A DNA stretch of 53,177 bases from Salinisphaera sp. G21_0 (GCF_017744115.1 NZ_JAGHQW010000043.1:1-53177), one strand, 5' to 3'. Positions 44,063 to 53,177 are shown, numbered from the stretch's first letter. Made by a program: numbers and translations. Notes: a model not told the origin generated them from the sequence alone.

Positions 44063-47000
44063 ATGAATGTTGTCAGCGGCATGGATACCTCCGCCAACCT
44101 GCACCCTCATCCCCAACCAAAGCCTGACACCCAGCCGGTAACGGTCTCTGGCCAATGGGCAACCTGCGCACCGACCAGCAAGCTGATACCCCGGCATCCC
44201 AGGGAAGATGAGCGACAAGTGCTACTTCGGGCAGCAGAGAGCGGGTACCTGGCGTTTCGGCGAATTAAATTGACTAAAGAAAATGATTACTTTTCGGGTA
44301 AGGGTGCACCAAGGCCATTCACCCTCCTCCTGCCGGGGAGGATGATGCCCGTAGCACGCGTACCAGATGGGTTTGGTAAATGGATGGTAGGCATTGTTAA
44401 TCCACAATGCCTGTATGTTTATAAACATAATGCATATACGGAGCCCGACATGGATCCGGATAAACTGTCAATAAAATTACTGCCTGATCTGCAATCATTA
44501 CACGAGAAATGTCTTGAGCATGCCAATCAAGCCATTTGGAGAGTTTATCCTCGTTTCACCTCGGGACATCTGCGAGCAGATGGGACTTTCAGTTTGCCTG
44601 GATTGGTAATCCGCAATAATTCCCACGCCTATAATTATCTTGATTATCCGGAACTGGTGCTTACCAACTACAGCAAAAAAGATATCAGATGCTTTTTTGT
44701 TTACCTCGATACTCAGATGAATATTGCCGATATCCTGCAGGATAAACGTCATTGTGAAGAGGTATTGCAGCTTGGACCGTTGCCTCTGGTTATTTATTGT
44801 CACCGCACAGGTTCTGTACAGGTTTGTTTTGATGATGAGCTGGACAGTAAACACTTGGCCCTGAATGAGCATTCTCTGGATGATTTTGCATTCTCACAGG
44901 GCACAGACCAGGAAAATTTCAGAGCCATGTTGAATCTTCTGCCAGTGCCTTTGCGTACAGAGGCACTGAGTTCGGAATTAACCGCCTCACCGGATGTTTT
45001 TCACAAATTGCAACAGGCCATCAAGCTGGTGAGTGATCCCTGTTGTTACAGTTCCGGGAGGCTTCTGGAATTAAAACAGAGTGGCTTGCCAATTCACCAC
45101 CGTTTTTTTCATAAAAAACAAGGGTATGTTACATCGTTGCTTGAAAAGTTGCTGATTACTGAAATGCTCAGAAATGATCAGTCTGAACAGGAGCAAATCC
45201 GGGAACAAGAGGAAGAAGCTTGCCGTTTACTTCAGTTGCTTCTGCAGAGCGGGTCAAGGATGGATCAGAAGGTTACTTCGGTTTTTTACTGTACGCTAAG
45301 CAGGCGAGAATCGGCGGTAATGCGAGCGAGCACAATGAATTATATGGTGGCCGCCTTTGCTCCATTTGAGTTCCTGAGCCGGGAAGATCTCAAGTGGTTG
45401 CCGTTGATCGGTTATACGGGAAGCGTCGTTGAATTTGACCGAATCTGTCGGGAACTCAGCCAACAGCAACGGCAGAGCTGTCTTAAAGAGATACTGTATG
45501 ACGACTTTGATTACCCTTCAAACCTTGATATCTTCCAGTCCCACCTGCTAGCCCTGTTTCATTACGGAGCTTCCCTGAACAAAGATATTCTGGCCAGGGT
45601 TAAACGTAATCTGGACTGTTCGTGCCGTGGCGGTAGGAAGGTTATTGGTAATTTATCCGTGGCTGAGTTCATCCGATGGCTTGATGAACTGTGGGAGCAA
45701 CGAAACAAGCATCCTTTCTACCTGAATTGGTCAGAACATGTCCGGCAGGCCAATCTGGAAATCGCGGATCTGAAACAATCGCTCGGTCTGCCGGACGATG
45801 CTTGCCCATTGGCGGCACCTGTGGAAACCGAGGTACCAGCGGCATTACAGTTTATGGTGGACGCGTTCAGCAAACCGCCCCTCCTGCCTGATAATGTCGG
45901 CGATAATGAAAGCACCATCCTGAAGGTATTGCAGCATTATTACCGCCGTCCGGGACCGGAACGGGTGATCCAGAGCCTTGGCAGACATACCTTGCCAACC
46001 GTGTGGAAACCGCTGCACAGTTGCAGTCATGTCCTGCGGGCCAGGAATAATGGGCTCTGGTATATGGAATTGCTGGAAAAATTTCAGCAGCATTACCTGC
46101 GCCCGGAAGAAAAAAAACTCCTGGCACTGGCGATTATCTACCATGCTGCTGCTGCCGAAGATGTCGACAAATCAGTGGAAGAAAGAAAGTCAGCTGACTA
46201 CTTCAAACGAGACCTGATCGGGCACTATCCTGAACCGCTACTGAAAGATATGGCAAAGGCGATGGTCAGCAAGGAAAATGATGTCAATGGCGCAGATGAG
46301 CAGAACCTGTCTGACTCCGTGCGCTGGTATCTGCGCATATTACGCTTTGCAGATCGTATGGACATTATCCGTTGTTGCGGGGTTGGGGCTGATTTTCCCG
46401 GATTAGCGGTGGCTGAACCCGGGGGGTTTGACGCTACACGTCTTGACCTGCCGCCGCAGTTGCCCTGGGATTTTACCTCCGGGCCTGGCAACAGGACTGA
46501 ATTTCAACGGCATCTGGAAGCCGCCATGCACGGTGCGGCTGATCTGGCGCAAGTAACCGGGCAACCCAACGATCACCGCGAAAAAAAATATACCGAGGTC
46601 TACGGTCTGATTGACAATGGCTCAGAGATTTCTGAGCACTTTGAATGGACAACTGAGCCAGTGGAAAGAATGAACCGGTTTATTGATGACAATGTTCGGC
46701 GCACAATTGCTCAGGCCGCTGGAATTATTGTCTGTTCAGACCCCTACCACCAGGCTTGCAGGGCTGATCAGAGCAAAGGCATCACTTATGGTATTCATAA
46801 CAGCTGGTATGATCTCCACCAGGTAGAGATTCCGGCCGGAATGACGCTGCTGGAAAAGATGCAGTACAGGCATAACCCATCGCTGCTAAGCCCGGCAACA
46901 CAACAGGCATTGGAGCAAGAGGTGCAACGGCTGAAGAGCCAGGGAATACGAATGAACCCAGGGACCTTGACGCAGGAAACACTGACTTCGTCGAAAGCGC

Positions 47001-47185
47001 AGGCAGTGCTGAAAGAGCGGGGTATTACCGTGGTTTGTGAGAAGCGTCCCTACTGTACCGACGATGACCGCCAGCTAGAGGCCGTAATGTTCGTGCCGAA
47101 GCAGATACCTGAATCCGCGCGTTCACAACCAGAAAATCAGCCTGAAAAGCCCACAGACCAAGGCTTTTCGTGTCAAATCCTCTGA
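44063..47185 (+). CDS. SidE-like phosphodiesterase-domain protein ending in a CaaX box
   Basis: 1040 residues from the ATG at 44063 (a TTG 12 bases up is possible). The first ~600 residues match nothing I know. Residues ~620-850 resemble the phosphodiesterase domain of Legionella SidE-family effectors: His652 and His656 in LHSCSHVLRAR, His694 in LALAIIYHAAAAED (Ala695 where an Asp is common), and Asp764 and Asp767 in LRFADRMDIIRC. In SidE and DupA/B this domain cleaves ADP-ribosyl-ubiquitin and makes or removes phosphoribosyl-linked ubiquitin. A further ~190 residues end in CQIL, a Cys-a-a-X box with Leu last, the form geranylgeranylated in eukaryotes. Together these suggest an effector tethered to host membranes. 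No mono-ADP-ribosyltransferase domain is visible, so alone it could only use the PDE half. Confidence 0.68.
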   Translation: MNVVSGMDTSANLHPHPQPKPDTQPVTVSGQWATCAPTSKLIPRHPREDERQVLLRAAESGYLAFRRIKLTKENDYFSGKGAPRPFTLLLPGRMMPVARVPDGFGKWMVGIVNPQCLYVYKHNAYTEPDMDPDKLSIKLLPDLQSLHEKCLEHANQAIWRVYPRFTSGHLRADGTFSLPGLVIRNNSHAYNYLDYPELVLTNYSKKDIRCFFVYLDTQMNIADILQDKRHCEEVLQLGPLPLVIYCHRTGSVQVCFDDELDSKHLALNEHSLDDFAFSQGTDQENFRAMLNLLPVPLRTEALSSELTASPDVFHKLQQAIKLVSDPCCYSSGRLLELKQSGLPIHHRFFHKKQGYVTSLLEKLLITEMLRNDQSEQEQIREQEEEACRLLQLLLQSGSRMDQKVTSVFYCTLSRRESAVMRASTMNYMVAAFAPFEFLSREDLKWLPLIGYTGSVVEFDRICRELSQQQRQSCLKEILYDDFDYPSNLDIFQSHLLALFHYGASLNKDILARVKRNLDCSCRGGRKVIGNLSVAEFIRWLDELWEQRNKHPFYLNWSEHVRQANLEIADLKQSLGLPDDACPLAAPVETEVPAALQFMVDAFSKPPLLPDNVGDNESTILKVLQHYYRRPGPERVIQSLGRHTLPTVWKPLHSCSHVLRARNNGLWYMELLEKFQQHYLRPEEKKLLALAIIYHAAAAEDVDKSVEERKSADYFKRDLIGHYPEPLLKDMAKAMVSKENDVNGADEQNLSDSVRWYLRILRFADRMDIIRCCGVGADFPGLAVAEPGGFDATRLDLPPQLPWDFTSGPGNRTEFQRHLEAAMHGAADLAQVTGQPNDHREKKYTEVYGLIDNGSEISEHFEWTTEPVERMNRFIDDNVRRTIAQAAGIIVCSDPYHQACRADQSKGITYGIHNSWYDLHQVEIPAGMTLLEKMQYRHNPSLLSPATQQALEQEVQRLKSQGIRMNPGTLTQETLTSSKAQAVLKERGITVVCEKRPYCTDDDRQLEAVMFVPKQIPESARSQPENQPEKPTDQGFSCQIL

Positions 47186-47291
47186 ACCCAAGGTCACAGT
47201 ATACCTGGCAGGGCTGGCTTCCAGAGTTTTAGACCTGACTTGAGCTGGAAATTGACTAGCTGATTCCCGGACAGCCTTCTGGACAAAATAA

Positions 47292-47307
47292 CTGTATTTA
47301 TATACAG
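47292..47307. promoter_or_regulatory. LexA (SOS) box before yebG
   Basis: CTGTATTTATATACAG is a perfect palindromic CTGT-N8-ACAG site, 30 bases before the yebG start codon. The position and the gene identity both fit SOS control. Confidence 0.88.
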
Positions 47308-47336
47308 TACAAAGAACCCATTACAGGAGGAAGCCC

Positions 47337-47630
47337 ATGTCCATTACCCCCATGTGGCGAGTTGACCGGGACGGAAGCATGTTTACTGATAAGAAAGCCG
47401 CGGAAGAACACGATCGTATGCTTGAGCTGGCCGATGGCATCACGGGTATGCTGGAAGCCAATTTCAAGATCGATGAACAACTGGCGGAAGAGATCGGTCT
47501 GCTGCTGTCACGGAACAAGGAGATTCTCGCCAAAGCCTTTAAAGGCAAGCCTGAAATCCTGCAGGAGATCAAACTGGAGAGCAAACCTGCTGAAAACAAC
47601 ACCGTGGACATTCGTGAAGCGATTGCCTGA
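47337..47630 (+). CDS. yebG: SOS-induced protein YebG
   Basis: 97 residues similar to E. coli YebG: a WRVDRDGSMFTDKKAAEEHD start, then a helical segment DRMLELADGITGMLEA and an acidic C-terminus. It is a small LexA-regulated protein of unclear biochemical role. CAGGAGG stands six bases before the ATG, and a perfect LexA box lies just upstream. It is single, followed by a palindromic repeat and then valS. Confidence 0.85.
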   Translation: MSITPMWRVDRDGSMFTDKKAAEEHDRMLELADGITGMLEANFKIDEQLAEEIGLLLSRNKEILAKAFKGKPEILQEIKLESKPAENNTVDIREAIA

Positions 47631-47696
47631 TATTGATATAAGCCACAAAGGCGTGATGCTGCTCATAGTGAAATGTACTTTGCCGTGAAAGAAAAA

Positions 47697-47767
47697 TTGC
47701 CACGGAGACACAGAGGCACGGAGACAAGATAAAGTTTTACCTCTGTGTCTCCGTGCCTCCGTGGCAA
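47697..47767. repeat. CACGGAGACACAGAG-type inverted repeat
   Basis: The left arm begins TTGCCACGGAGACACAGAGG and the right arm, on the other strand, TTGCCACGGAGGCACGGAGA, so the 71 bases fold into a strong imperfect hairpin made of CACGGAG/CACAGAG units. Repeats of this wording are scattered in many environmental bacteria. It could end the yebG transcript. The rest of the 391-base gap up to valS shows only likely promoter sequence. Confidence 0.6.
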
Positions 47768-48021
47768 ATCTTTCATACCAGAGGGTGACGAACAATCGTC
47801 ATGAGTATCTGTGGAGACCAATCACATTTTATGAATACTTAAAATAACAGCTGATTCGGTACTTTCCATGGGCCAATAATGGCCAAAAAACCCGGCTGCC
47901 GCGATGAAGGTTCTTCCTGATCCAGCCCCACGGTGTATAATCACCGGTTTATCCAAACCCGGAGCCCCCCTGCTCTTCAGGAGTTCCGGGAACAGTTGGA
48001 ACCTCTACTGGAAAAGCAGTT

Positions 48022-50889
48022 ATGGAAAAGACGTTCAACCCCCAAGCCATCGAACGCACGCTGTATCAAAACTGGGAAGAGAAAGGCTATTTTGCGCCGG
48101 CTTCTGACCAGCGCGGTGACCGCACGCCCTACTCCATCATGATCCCCCCTCCCAATGTCACCGGCAGTCTGCACATGGGCCATGCCTTCCAGGACTCCAT
48201 TATGGATGCCCTGATCCGCTACCACCGGATGAAAGGCTGCAACACGCTCTGGCAGGTGGGTACTGATCATGCGGGTATCGCAACCCAGATGGTGGTTGAA
48301 CGCAAGATCCTGGCCGAAGAAGGCAAAACCCGTCACGACTACGGACGTGAAGCCTTTACCGATAAAATCTGGGAGTGGAAGGAAGCGTCCGGCGGCACCA
48401 TCACCCGTCAGCTTCGTCGCCTGGGGGCATCTGTTGATTGGGATACCGAGCGCTTCACCATGGACAAGGGCTTCTATGCCGCTGTCCAGGAGGTCTTTGT
48501 CCGCCTCTATGAAGACGACCTGATCTACCGGGGCAAGCGTCTGGTGAACTGGGATCCAAAACTGCACACTGCCATCTCCGATCTGGAAGTGGAAAACAAA
48601 GAAGTCAAAGGCAACATGTGGCATCTGCGCTATCCACTGGCGGATGGTGAGAAAACCGCAGAGGGCAAAGACTATATCGTGGTTGCCACCACCCGTCCGG
48701 AAACCATGCTGGGGGATACCGGTGTGGCGGTTAACCCGGAAGATGAACGTTACCAGGCCCTGATCGGAAAAGCGGTTATTCTGCCCCTGGTCAACCGTCG
48801 CATCCCGATTGTCGCTGATGAACACGCCGATATGGAAAAAGGCACCGGCTGCGTAAAAATCACCCCGGCCCACGACTTTAATGACCATGAAGTTGGCAAA
48901 CGCTGCAACCTGCCAATGATCAATGTTATGACGCTCAATGGCGACATCCGTCAGCAGGGAGAAGCCTACAATATTGACGGTACGGTTAATCAATCCATTG
49001 ATACCGCTATTCCTGAAGCCTACCGGGGCATGGAGCGCTTTGCTGCCCGTAAGCAGATCGTCGCAGACCTGGATGCTCTTGGCCTGCTGGAAAAAATCGA
49101 TGACCATACCCTGATGGTGCCTTACGGTGACCGTTCCGGCGTGGTGATTGAGCCGCTGCTGACTGACCAGTGGTTTGTCCGCGCTGCGCCGCTGGCCAAA
49201 CCGGCTATTGAAGCGGTAGAAGACGGCCGTATTCAGTTCGTGCCCAAACAGTACGAGAACATGTACTTCTCCTGGATGCGTGATATTCAGGACTGGTGTA
49301 TCTCCCGTCAGCTCTGGTGGGGACACAGGATTCCTGCCTGGTATGACGATGCCGGCAATGTTTACGTTGGTCGCAATGAAGCCGAAGTACGGGAAAAGCA
49401 CAACATCCCGACGCCTGTTGTCCTGACACAGGATGACGATGTTCTGGATACCTGGTTCTCTTCGGCACTCTGGACTTTTGGCACCCTGGGCTGGCCAGAG
49501 CCGACCGATCGTCTGAACACCTTCCACCCCACCGATGTGCTGGTCACCGGTTTTGACATTATCTTCTTCTGGGTCGCCAGAATGATCATGATGACCATGC
49601 ACTTTATGAAAGATGAAGACGGCAAGCCACAGGTGCCGTTCAAGTACGTTTACGTGACGGGTCTGATCCGGGATGAGCATGGCGACAAAATGTCCAAGTC
49701 CAAGGGTAACGTCCTTGACCCTCTGGATATGATTGACGGTATCGACCTGGAAGCTCTGGTGGAGAAACGCTGCGGCAATATGATGCAGCCGCAGCTGGCG
49801 GAGAAGATTGAGAAGCGTACCCGCAGCACTTTCCCCGACGGTATTTCTGCCCACGGTACCGATGCCCTGAGATACACCCTGTACTCACTGGCCTCCACCG
49901 GCCGTGATATCAACTGGGATATGAACCGTCTGGAAGGCTACCGGAACTTCTGCAACAAGATCTGGAACGCTGCCAACTACGTCAAAATGCACACTGATGA
50001 TCAAGACTGTGGTAATGGTGATGAACCTGTTGAACTGACCCTGGCTGATCGCTGGATTGTTTCCCGACTGCAGCGGGTTGAAGCCCAGATCGAAAAGAAC
50101 CTGTCCGAGTTCCGTCTCGATCACGCGTCCCAGAACCTCTACGACTTTGTCTGGAATGAGTACTGTGCCTGGTACCTGGAGCTGTCCAAACCGGTATTGT
50201 GGGATGAGCATGCACCGGCAGAACGCAAGCGTGGCACCCGTCGTACACTGGTTCGGGTTCTGGAGGCCATTATGCGCCTGGCCCATCCGTTTATGCCTTA
50301 TATCACTGAAGCGATCTGGCAGAACATCAAGCACAGTGCTGGCGTTGCCGGTGACACCCTGATGCTGCAGAGCTACCCGGTGTCTGACCCGGCCCGTATT
50401 GATGAAACGGCTGAGCGTGATATTGAGTGGCTCAAATCGTTTATCACCGGTATCCGTAATATTCGTGCCGAGTTGAATATTGGCCCAAGCAAGCCGCTGA
50501 ATGTATTGCTGCGTAACACCTCTGCAGACGACGTTGCCCGCCTGAATGACAACCAGACCTTCCTGAAGTCCCTGGCCAAACTGGAAGACATCAGGGTTCT
50601 GGCCGCCGGTGAAGAAGCCCCCATGGCAACCACTCAGCTGGTAGGCTCCATGGAAGTCCTGGTACCAATGGCTGGCCTGATCGACAAGGACAAAGAGTCT
50701 GCCCGACTCAATAAGGAGATTGAGCGGTTTGCCAAAGAAGTGGCCCGCTTTGAAGGCAAGTTAAACAACGAGAAATTCATCAGCAAGGCACCCGCCGACG
50801 TGGTTGCCAAAGAGCAGGCCAAACTGGCTGAAGCTCAAGCCGCCAGAGCCAAGCTGGAAGAACAGCTGGAGGCAATCAAGGCTTTGTAA
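48022..50889 (+). CDS. valS: Valyl-tRNA synthetase
   Basis: 955 residues, full length for ValS (E. coli 951). Signature [21 protein letters not shown]1 editing domain with [17 protein letters not shown]; catalytic [36 protein letters not shown]; anticodon-binding helices; and a C-terminal coiled coil ([18 protein letters not shown] to the end). It charges tRNA-Val and edits Thr mischarging. A clear terminator follows at 50914. Antisense frames over it are shadows. Confidence 0.96.
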   Translation: MEKTFNPQAIERTLYQNWEEKGYFAPASDQRGDRTPYSIMIPPPNVTGSLHMGHAFQDSIMDALIRYHRMKGCNTLWQVGTDHAGIATQMVVERKILAEEGKTRHDYGREAFTDKIWEWKEASGGTITRQLRRLGASVDWDTERFTMDKGFYAAVQEVFVRLYEDDLIYRGKRLVNWDPKLHTAISDLEVENKEVKGNMWHLRYPLADGEKTAEGKDYIVVATTRPETMLGDTGVAVNPEDERYQALIGKAVILPLVNRRIPIVADEHADMEKGTGCVKITPAHDFNDHEVGKRCNLPMINVMTLNGDIRQQGEAYNIDGTVNQSIDTAIPEAYRGMERFAARKQIVADLDALGLLEKIDDHTLMVPYGDRSGVVIEPLLTDQWFVRAAPLAKPAIEAVEDGRIQFVPKQYENMYFSWMRDIQDWCISRQLWWGHRIPAWYDDAGNVYVGRNEAEVREKHNIPTPVVLTQDDDVLDTWFSSALWTFGTLGWPEPTDRLNTFHPTDVLVTGFDIIFFWVARMIMMTMHFMKDEDGKPQVPFKYVYVTGLIRDEHGDKMSKSKGNVLDPLDMIDGIDLEALVEKRCGNMMQPQLAEKIEKRTRSTFPDGISAHGTDALRYTLYSLASTGRDINWDMNRLEGYRNFCNKIWNAANYVKMHTDDQDCGNGDEPVELTLADRWIVSRLQRVEAQIEKNLSEFRLDHASQNLYDFVWNEYCAWYLELSKPVLWDEHAPAERKRGTRRTLVRVLEAIMRLAHPFMPYITEAIWQNIKHSAGVAGDTLMLQSYPVSDPARIDETAERDIEWLKSFITGIRNIRAELNIGPSKPLNVLLRNTSADDVARLNDNQTFLKSLAKLEDIRVLAAGEEAPMATTQLVGSMEVLVPMAGLIDKDKESARLNKEIERFAKEVARFEGKLNNEKFISKAPADVVAKEQAKLAEAQAARAKLEEQLEAIKAL

Positions 50890-50913
50890 ACCAGAACATT
50901 GTTAATATAAAAA

Positions 50914-50940
50914 TGGCTGCAATCACTGCAGCCATTTTTT
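50914..50940 (+). terminator. Rho-independent terminator of valS
   Basis: TGGCTGC and GCAGCCA form a perfect 7-bp stem around AATCACT, followed at once by seven T residues, 25 bases after the valS stop. Confidence 0.9.
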
Positions 50941-51171
50941 TATGCACCATTTTTTTATTTTCTTTTTGTTGGTACGTATTATTCATTTGGTCAGTCTTGT
51001 TTCAGCCCGATTCCTCATTGCACCCGCTGGATGATAGTAATTCTGACATTCATGTTATTGAAGTACTTGTTAATATCTTAATACCATCAAATGCAACAAC
51101 TAAGGATGTGACTTTAACAATTTACATCTAATGAAACATTGCGAATCAATCTATACAAATGGAGGTGTAAT

Positions 51172-51723
51172 ATGATTCCTGACGGTTACGATCTGCCTGA
51201 TACAACGGGTCAATATGCTCTGCCCTCCCAGCCCCCTTTTCCGGGACCAGATGAAGCAACTCTTTCTGGCAAACTTTCCGGAAAAACAGTAACAAGTGTG
51301 GCGCAACCCGATGAAGGCCGCCATATACCTGAAGGGGACAATGGCTATGAGGGTCGGCCACTGCAAGCCCGAAAAACCAAGCGTGTCCTGGCCACATTGT
51401 CAGCAATCGCGACGGGTGTTGCCTCAGTATTATTCATCATGCCAATTGTCGCTACCTGTGGGGCTGGCATTTTGGGTGGCATTTGTGCCACGGGTGGGCT
51501 GATAGCAGGGCCTAAGGGTATGTTTCTTGGTAGCGTGATCGGTTGCTCTATTGGGGCTTTTATAGGTTTAACCGTGACAGCCTACTTTATCCCTTGTTGG
51601 GTAGCAAAGGTTTACAATGAGGTCCTGGAGGCGACAAATGGCCATGGCTTTGAAAGGTCCAGTCTTGCTGATAGAATTGTCGCTCATTATGAGGGGGAGG
51701 TGCCAACATCAAGAAAGGCATAA
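51172..51723 (+). CDS. Small Gly-rich two-helix membrane protein, copy 1
   Basis: 183 residues from the ATG at 51172 (GGAGGTG upstream). A polar, disordered head (1-65) is followed by a basic stop RKTKRVLATLSAIAT, then two or three Gly-rich hydrophobic segments (VASVLFIMPIVATCGAGILGG and MFLGSVIGCSIGAFIGL) and a conserved tail EVLEATNGHGFERSSLADR. The Gly-rich helices could insert into a membrane or self-associate. No family recognised. Tandem paralogue of the gene at 52099. A phage-holin or effector role are both guesses. Confidence 0.62.
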   Translation: MIPDGYDLPDTTGQYALPSQPPFPGPDEATLSGKLSGKTVTSVAQPDEGRHIPEGDNGYEGRPLQARKTKRVLATLSAIATGVASVLFIMPIVATCGAGILGGICATGGLIAGPKGMFLGSVIGCSIGAFIGLTVTAYFIPCWVAKVYNEVLEATNGHGFERSSLADRIVAHYEGEVPTSRKA

Positions 51724-51755
51724 GCCCAACGCAATCTGAATTGTTAATAATAAAT

Positions 51756-51780
51756 CGCTGTAACCGCCGCAGCGTTTTTT
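51756..51780 (+). terminator. Terminator after the first membrane-protein copy
   Basis: CGCTG and CAGCG pair around a GC-rich loop and are followed by six T. It is the counterpart, in the duplicated unit, of the valS terminator. Confidence 0.65.
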
Positions 51781-52098
51781 ATGCTCTGTTTTTGCAATTT
51801 TCTTTTTATTGGCACTCTTTATTAATTGAATCTGTTGCGTTCAACCTGATCCCTTATTATATCCGTTGGACGTTATCAATTCTAACCGTCATGTTATTGA
51901 AAAGTAATTTATCTCAATAGCTTATTGCTTTTAGAAACTGCTCTAAAATCACATCCATATTTCTGCAGGTGCTACCCGAAAAGCTAAAACCGTTTTTGAT
52001 TTGCACGCAGTGGATGGCGACCTTTTCCAAGACTGAGTAAAATGATTTATTCTGAGACAAATCCTTAGTTCATCAATCGATTTAAATTGAGCTGTTAT

Positions 52099-52644
52099 AT
52101 GAATGCTAACGAAACCACCGAATCTTATTTCACCAAACAATACAATCCGTCAACTGTAATCAGTTTTCCGGCTGAAACTAAAGCCAGGCATTCTGGCAAA
52201 GAAGTGTCTATTGATATGTACCCTAATAAAGGGTCCCAGATATCGGAACAAAACAACAGATACGATGGGCCGTTACTGAAAACCCGAAAAACCGAGCGTG
52301 TTCTGGCCACATTGTCAGCGATCGCAATGGGTAGCGCTTCAGTGATTATCATGCAAGCTGCCGCCCACGTCGGGTGTTTCACCCTGGGTGCCGCAGGTGC
52401 GATGTTAGGAGAGATGATAGAAGGACCAGAAGGTCAGTTAACAGGAGGTCGGATAACAGAAGGTCAGTATATTGGTGTAGCGGTTGGTGGCGCTATCGGG
52501 TATTTCACAGGATTCAGCGTTGCTGCCTACCTTAGTCCCTACATGGTAGCAAAGGCTTACAATTTTGTTCTGGAGGCGTCCAATGGAGCCGGCTGTGAAC
52601 GGTCAACACTTGCTGACAGGGTTGTGGCTTACTACGAGCGGTAA
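52099..52644 (+). CDS. Small Gly-rich two-helix membrane protein, copy 2
   Basis: 181 residues from the ATG at 52099. It keeps the core of the neighbouring gene: RKTERVLATLSAIAMGSASV, a Gly-rich hydrophobic region, IGVAVGGAIGYFTGFSVAAY, VAKAYNFVLEASNGAG and ERSTLADRVVAYYE. The head differs freely, while the membrane part and C-terminus are conserved, so the latter are the functional core. No ribosome site stands out. Function unknown; see the first copy. Confidence 0.62.
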   Translation: MNANETTESYFTKQYNPSTVISFPAETKARHSGKEVSIDMYPNKGSQISEQNNRYDGPLLKTRKTERVLATLSAIAMGSASVIIMQAAAHVGCFTLGAAGAMLGEMIEGPEGQLTGGRITEGQYIGVAVGGAIGYFTGFSVAAYLSPYMVAKAYNFVLEASNGAGCERSTLADRVVAYYER

Positions 52645-52704
52645 ATATTAAACCTGATCGGTTAGAAAACGGGAACAAAACCCTGTCCCTATTGTCGGAT
52701 GAAC

Positions 52705-52750
52705 AGCACAGTGCCCAAAAATCATCGCGTACTACACGCGCTGTGCTTTT
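52705..52750 (+). terminator. Hairpin after the second membrane-protein copy
   Basis: AGCACAG (52705-52711) pairs with CTGTGCT (52741-52747), with an inner CGCG/CGCG helix, and is followed by TTTCTTCCTTTC. It may serve as a terminator. The remaining bases up to 53000 show no gene. Confidence 0.4.
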
Positions 52751-53000
52751 CTTCCTTTCATCCTGCCACCATTGAGTCGCAGAATATAGACAGGAGCAGT
52801 TACCACCATCACTTAGGTTTGGTTGTAGGTTTGGTGCTCCCACCCAGATAAGCATTGGATGTTGACACTATAGTTGATGAAGAAGTCCAGGAAGAATGCG
52901 TAGCACTTACTTCGAATTTAGGGGGGGTTGTTATGCTGGCGGCTATTAATTGCTGGGTGGCAGGGTGAATGGCGTTACTGACAGTTATACTTCTCTAAGG

Positions 53001-53025
53001 AAATAAAGGACACCCAAAAATTTGA
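53001..53025 (+). repeat. GGACACCC box before a Y1 transposase
   Basis: AAATAAAGGACACCCAAAAA at 53001-53020, about 90 bases before the transposase ATG. The box matches the two copies at 336-400 on the opposite strand. Confidence 0.55.
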
Positions 53026-53107
53026 CTAATCGGCCACACTGTCTATTTTTCTTCTGGAGCCTCTTAAGGGCATTAAGGAAATCTACCCAGCAACCAAAAA
53101 AAATGAC

Positions 53108-53177
53108 ATGACGACCGCCCGAAAAAACCTCATAGATCCAGCCAGTACGCCCTACTACCACTGCATGGCACGCTGTG
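53108..53177 (+). CDS. Y1/REP-associated tyrosine transposase, N-terminal part (runs off edge)
   Basis: From the ATG at 53108 the frame reads MTTARKNLIDPASTPYYHCM then ARC up to the window end. This is the start of IS200-like Y1 transposases of the REP-associated type (COG1943), where a short basic stretch leads to YYHCMAR, the first strand of the HUH fold. The His-x-His and catalytic Tyr would lie outside the window. These proteins mobilise short palindromic repeats; the GGACACCC box stands just upstream. Confidence 0.7.
   Translation, partial: MTTARKNLIDPASTPYYHCMARC

Larger units (their letters stand above)
50899..52650 (+). repeat. Tandem segmental duplication (two ~0.9-kb units)
   Basis: Unit 1 (about 50899-51740) and unit 2 (about 51741-52650) align over both intergenic region and gene. 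Shared non-coding text includes TTGTTAATA, a CTG-CAG terminator, TTATGC, TTTTCTTTTTATTGGCA-like runs, CCCGCTGGATG/ATCCGTTGGACG, and TCATGTTATTGAA before each gene. The terminator was copied with it, so each gene has its own upstream region. Divergence is moderate, so the event is old. Confidence 0.65.

Noticed and set aside
47977-49854. 625-codon open frame antisense to valS
   Set aside because: It is the mirror of a full-length, motif-complete valS. The His/Gly/Val-rich composition is what high-GC codon bias gives on the opposite strand, and no family motif is present.

Overview
The window looks like a chromosome segment of a marine, host-associated gammaproteobacterium, most like Endozoicomonas or a close relative. 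This is inferred from gammaproteobacterial housekeeping genes (valS, trpS, scpAB, rluB, codBA, mdtJI, cpdB, yciB) mixed with many lineage-specific proteins with eukaryote-like domains, dispersed palindromic elements and gene fragments. No tRNA, rRNA or CRISPR array was seen, and no secretion system is encoded here.

Layout. 1-4.8 kb is accessory: a transposase stump, a basic-repeat protein, a possible group II intron relic, a Cys-His-Asp enzyme, a broken dcu-type transporter gene, smrA and a 168-bp palindromic MITE. 4.9-14.3 kb carries mdtJI (spermidine export), an amidase, a glycosyltransferase-like protein, a thioesterase, codBA (cytosine uptake and deamination) and an NlpC/P60-like protein without its catalytic cysteine. 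14.4-17.4 kb is a 1008-residue protein built from 17 copies of a 37/38-residue repeat. 17.5-21.6 kb is mostly housekeeping: DUF4286, O-methyltransferase, Rdx protein, ygiM-like, yciI and yciB, then rnm on the other strand.

From 20.7 to 35.4 kb a conserved gammaproteobacterial backbone (rnm-yciO-trpS-scpA-scpB-rluB) is split by lineage-specific inserts: a PPxY-motif protein, a MutS-like ATPase with an N-terminal hydrophobic segment, an acidic protein and a 1227-residue repeat protein ending in a nucleotidyltransferase motif.

35.4-47.2 kb is an effector-like block: an ankyrin protein with a C-terminal SOCS-box-like segment, an LRR-NEL ubiquitin ligase with an added U-box-like tail, a second basic-repeat protein, cpdB, a Ser/Thr/Ala repeat protein, and a 1040-residue protein with a SidE-like phosphodiesterase core ending in a CaaX box (CQIL). 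Four proteins between 21 and 47 kb carry signatures that would engage the host ubiquitin system (PPxY, SOCS, NEL plus U-box, SidE-PDE), and one carries a host prenylation signal. The window closes with LexA-controlled yebG, valS, a tandemly duplicated small membrane protein gene and the start of a REP-associated (Y1) transposase.

The most exciting content is the ubiquitin-themed effector set (the NEL/U-box double ligase, the bacterial ANK-SOCS protein, the PDE-CaaX protein) and the 37-residue repeat family with its nucleotidyltransferase tail. Functions of lineage-specific genes rest on motif recognition by eye. Secretion and host targeting are inferences.
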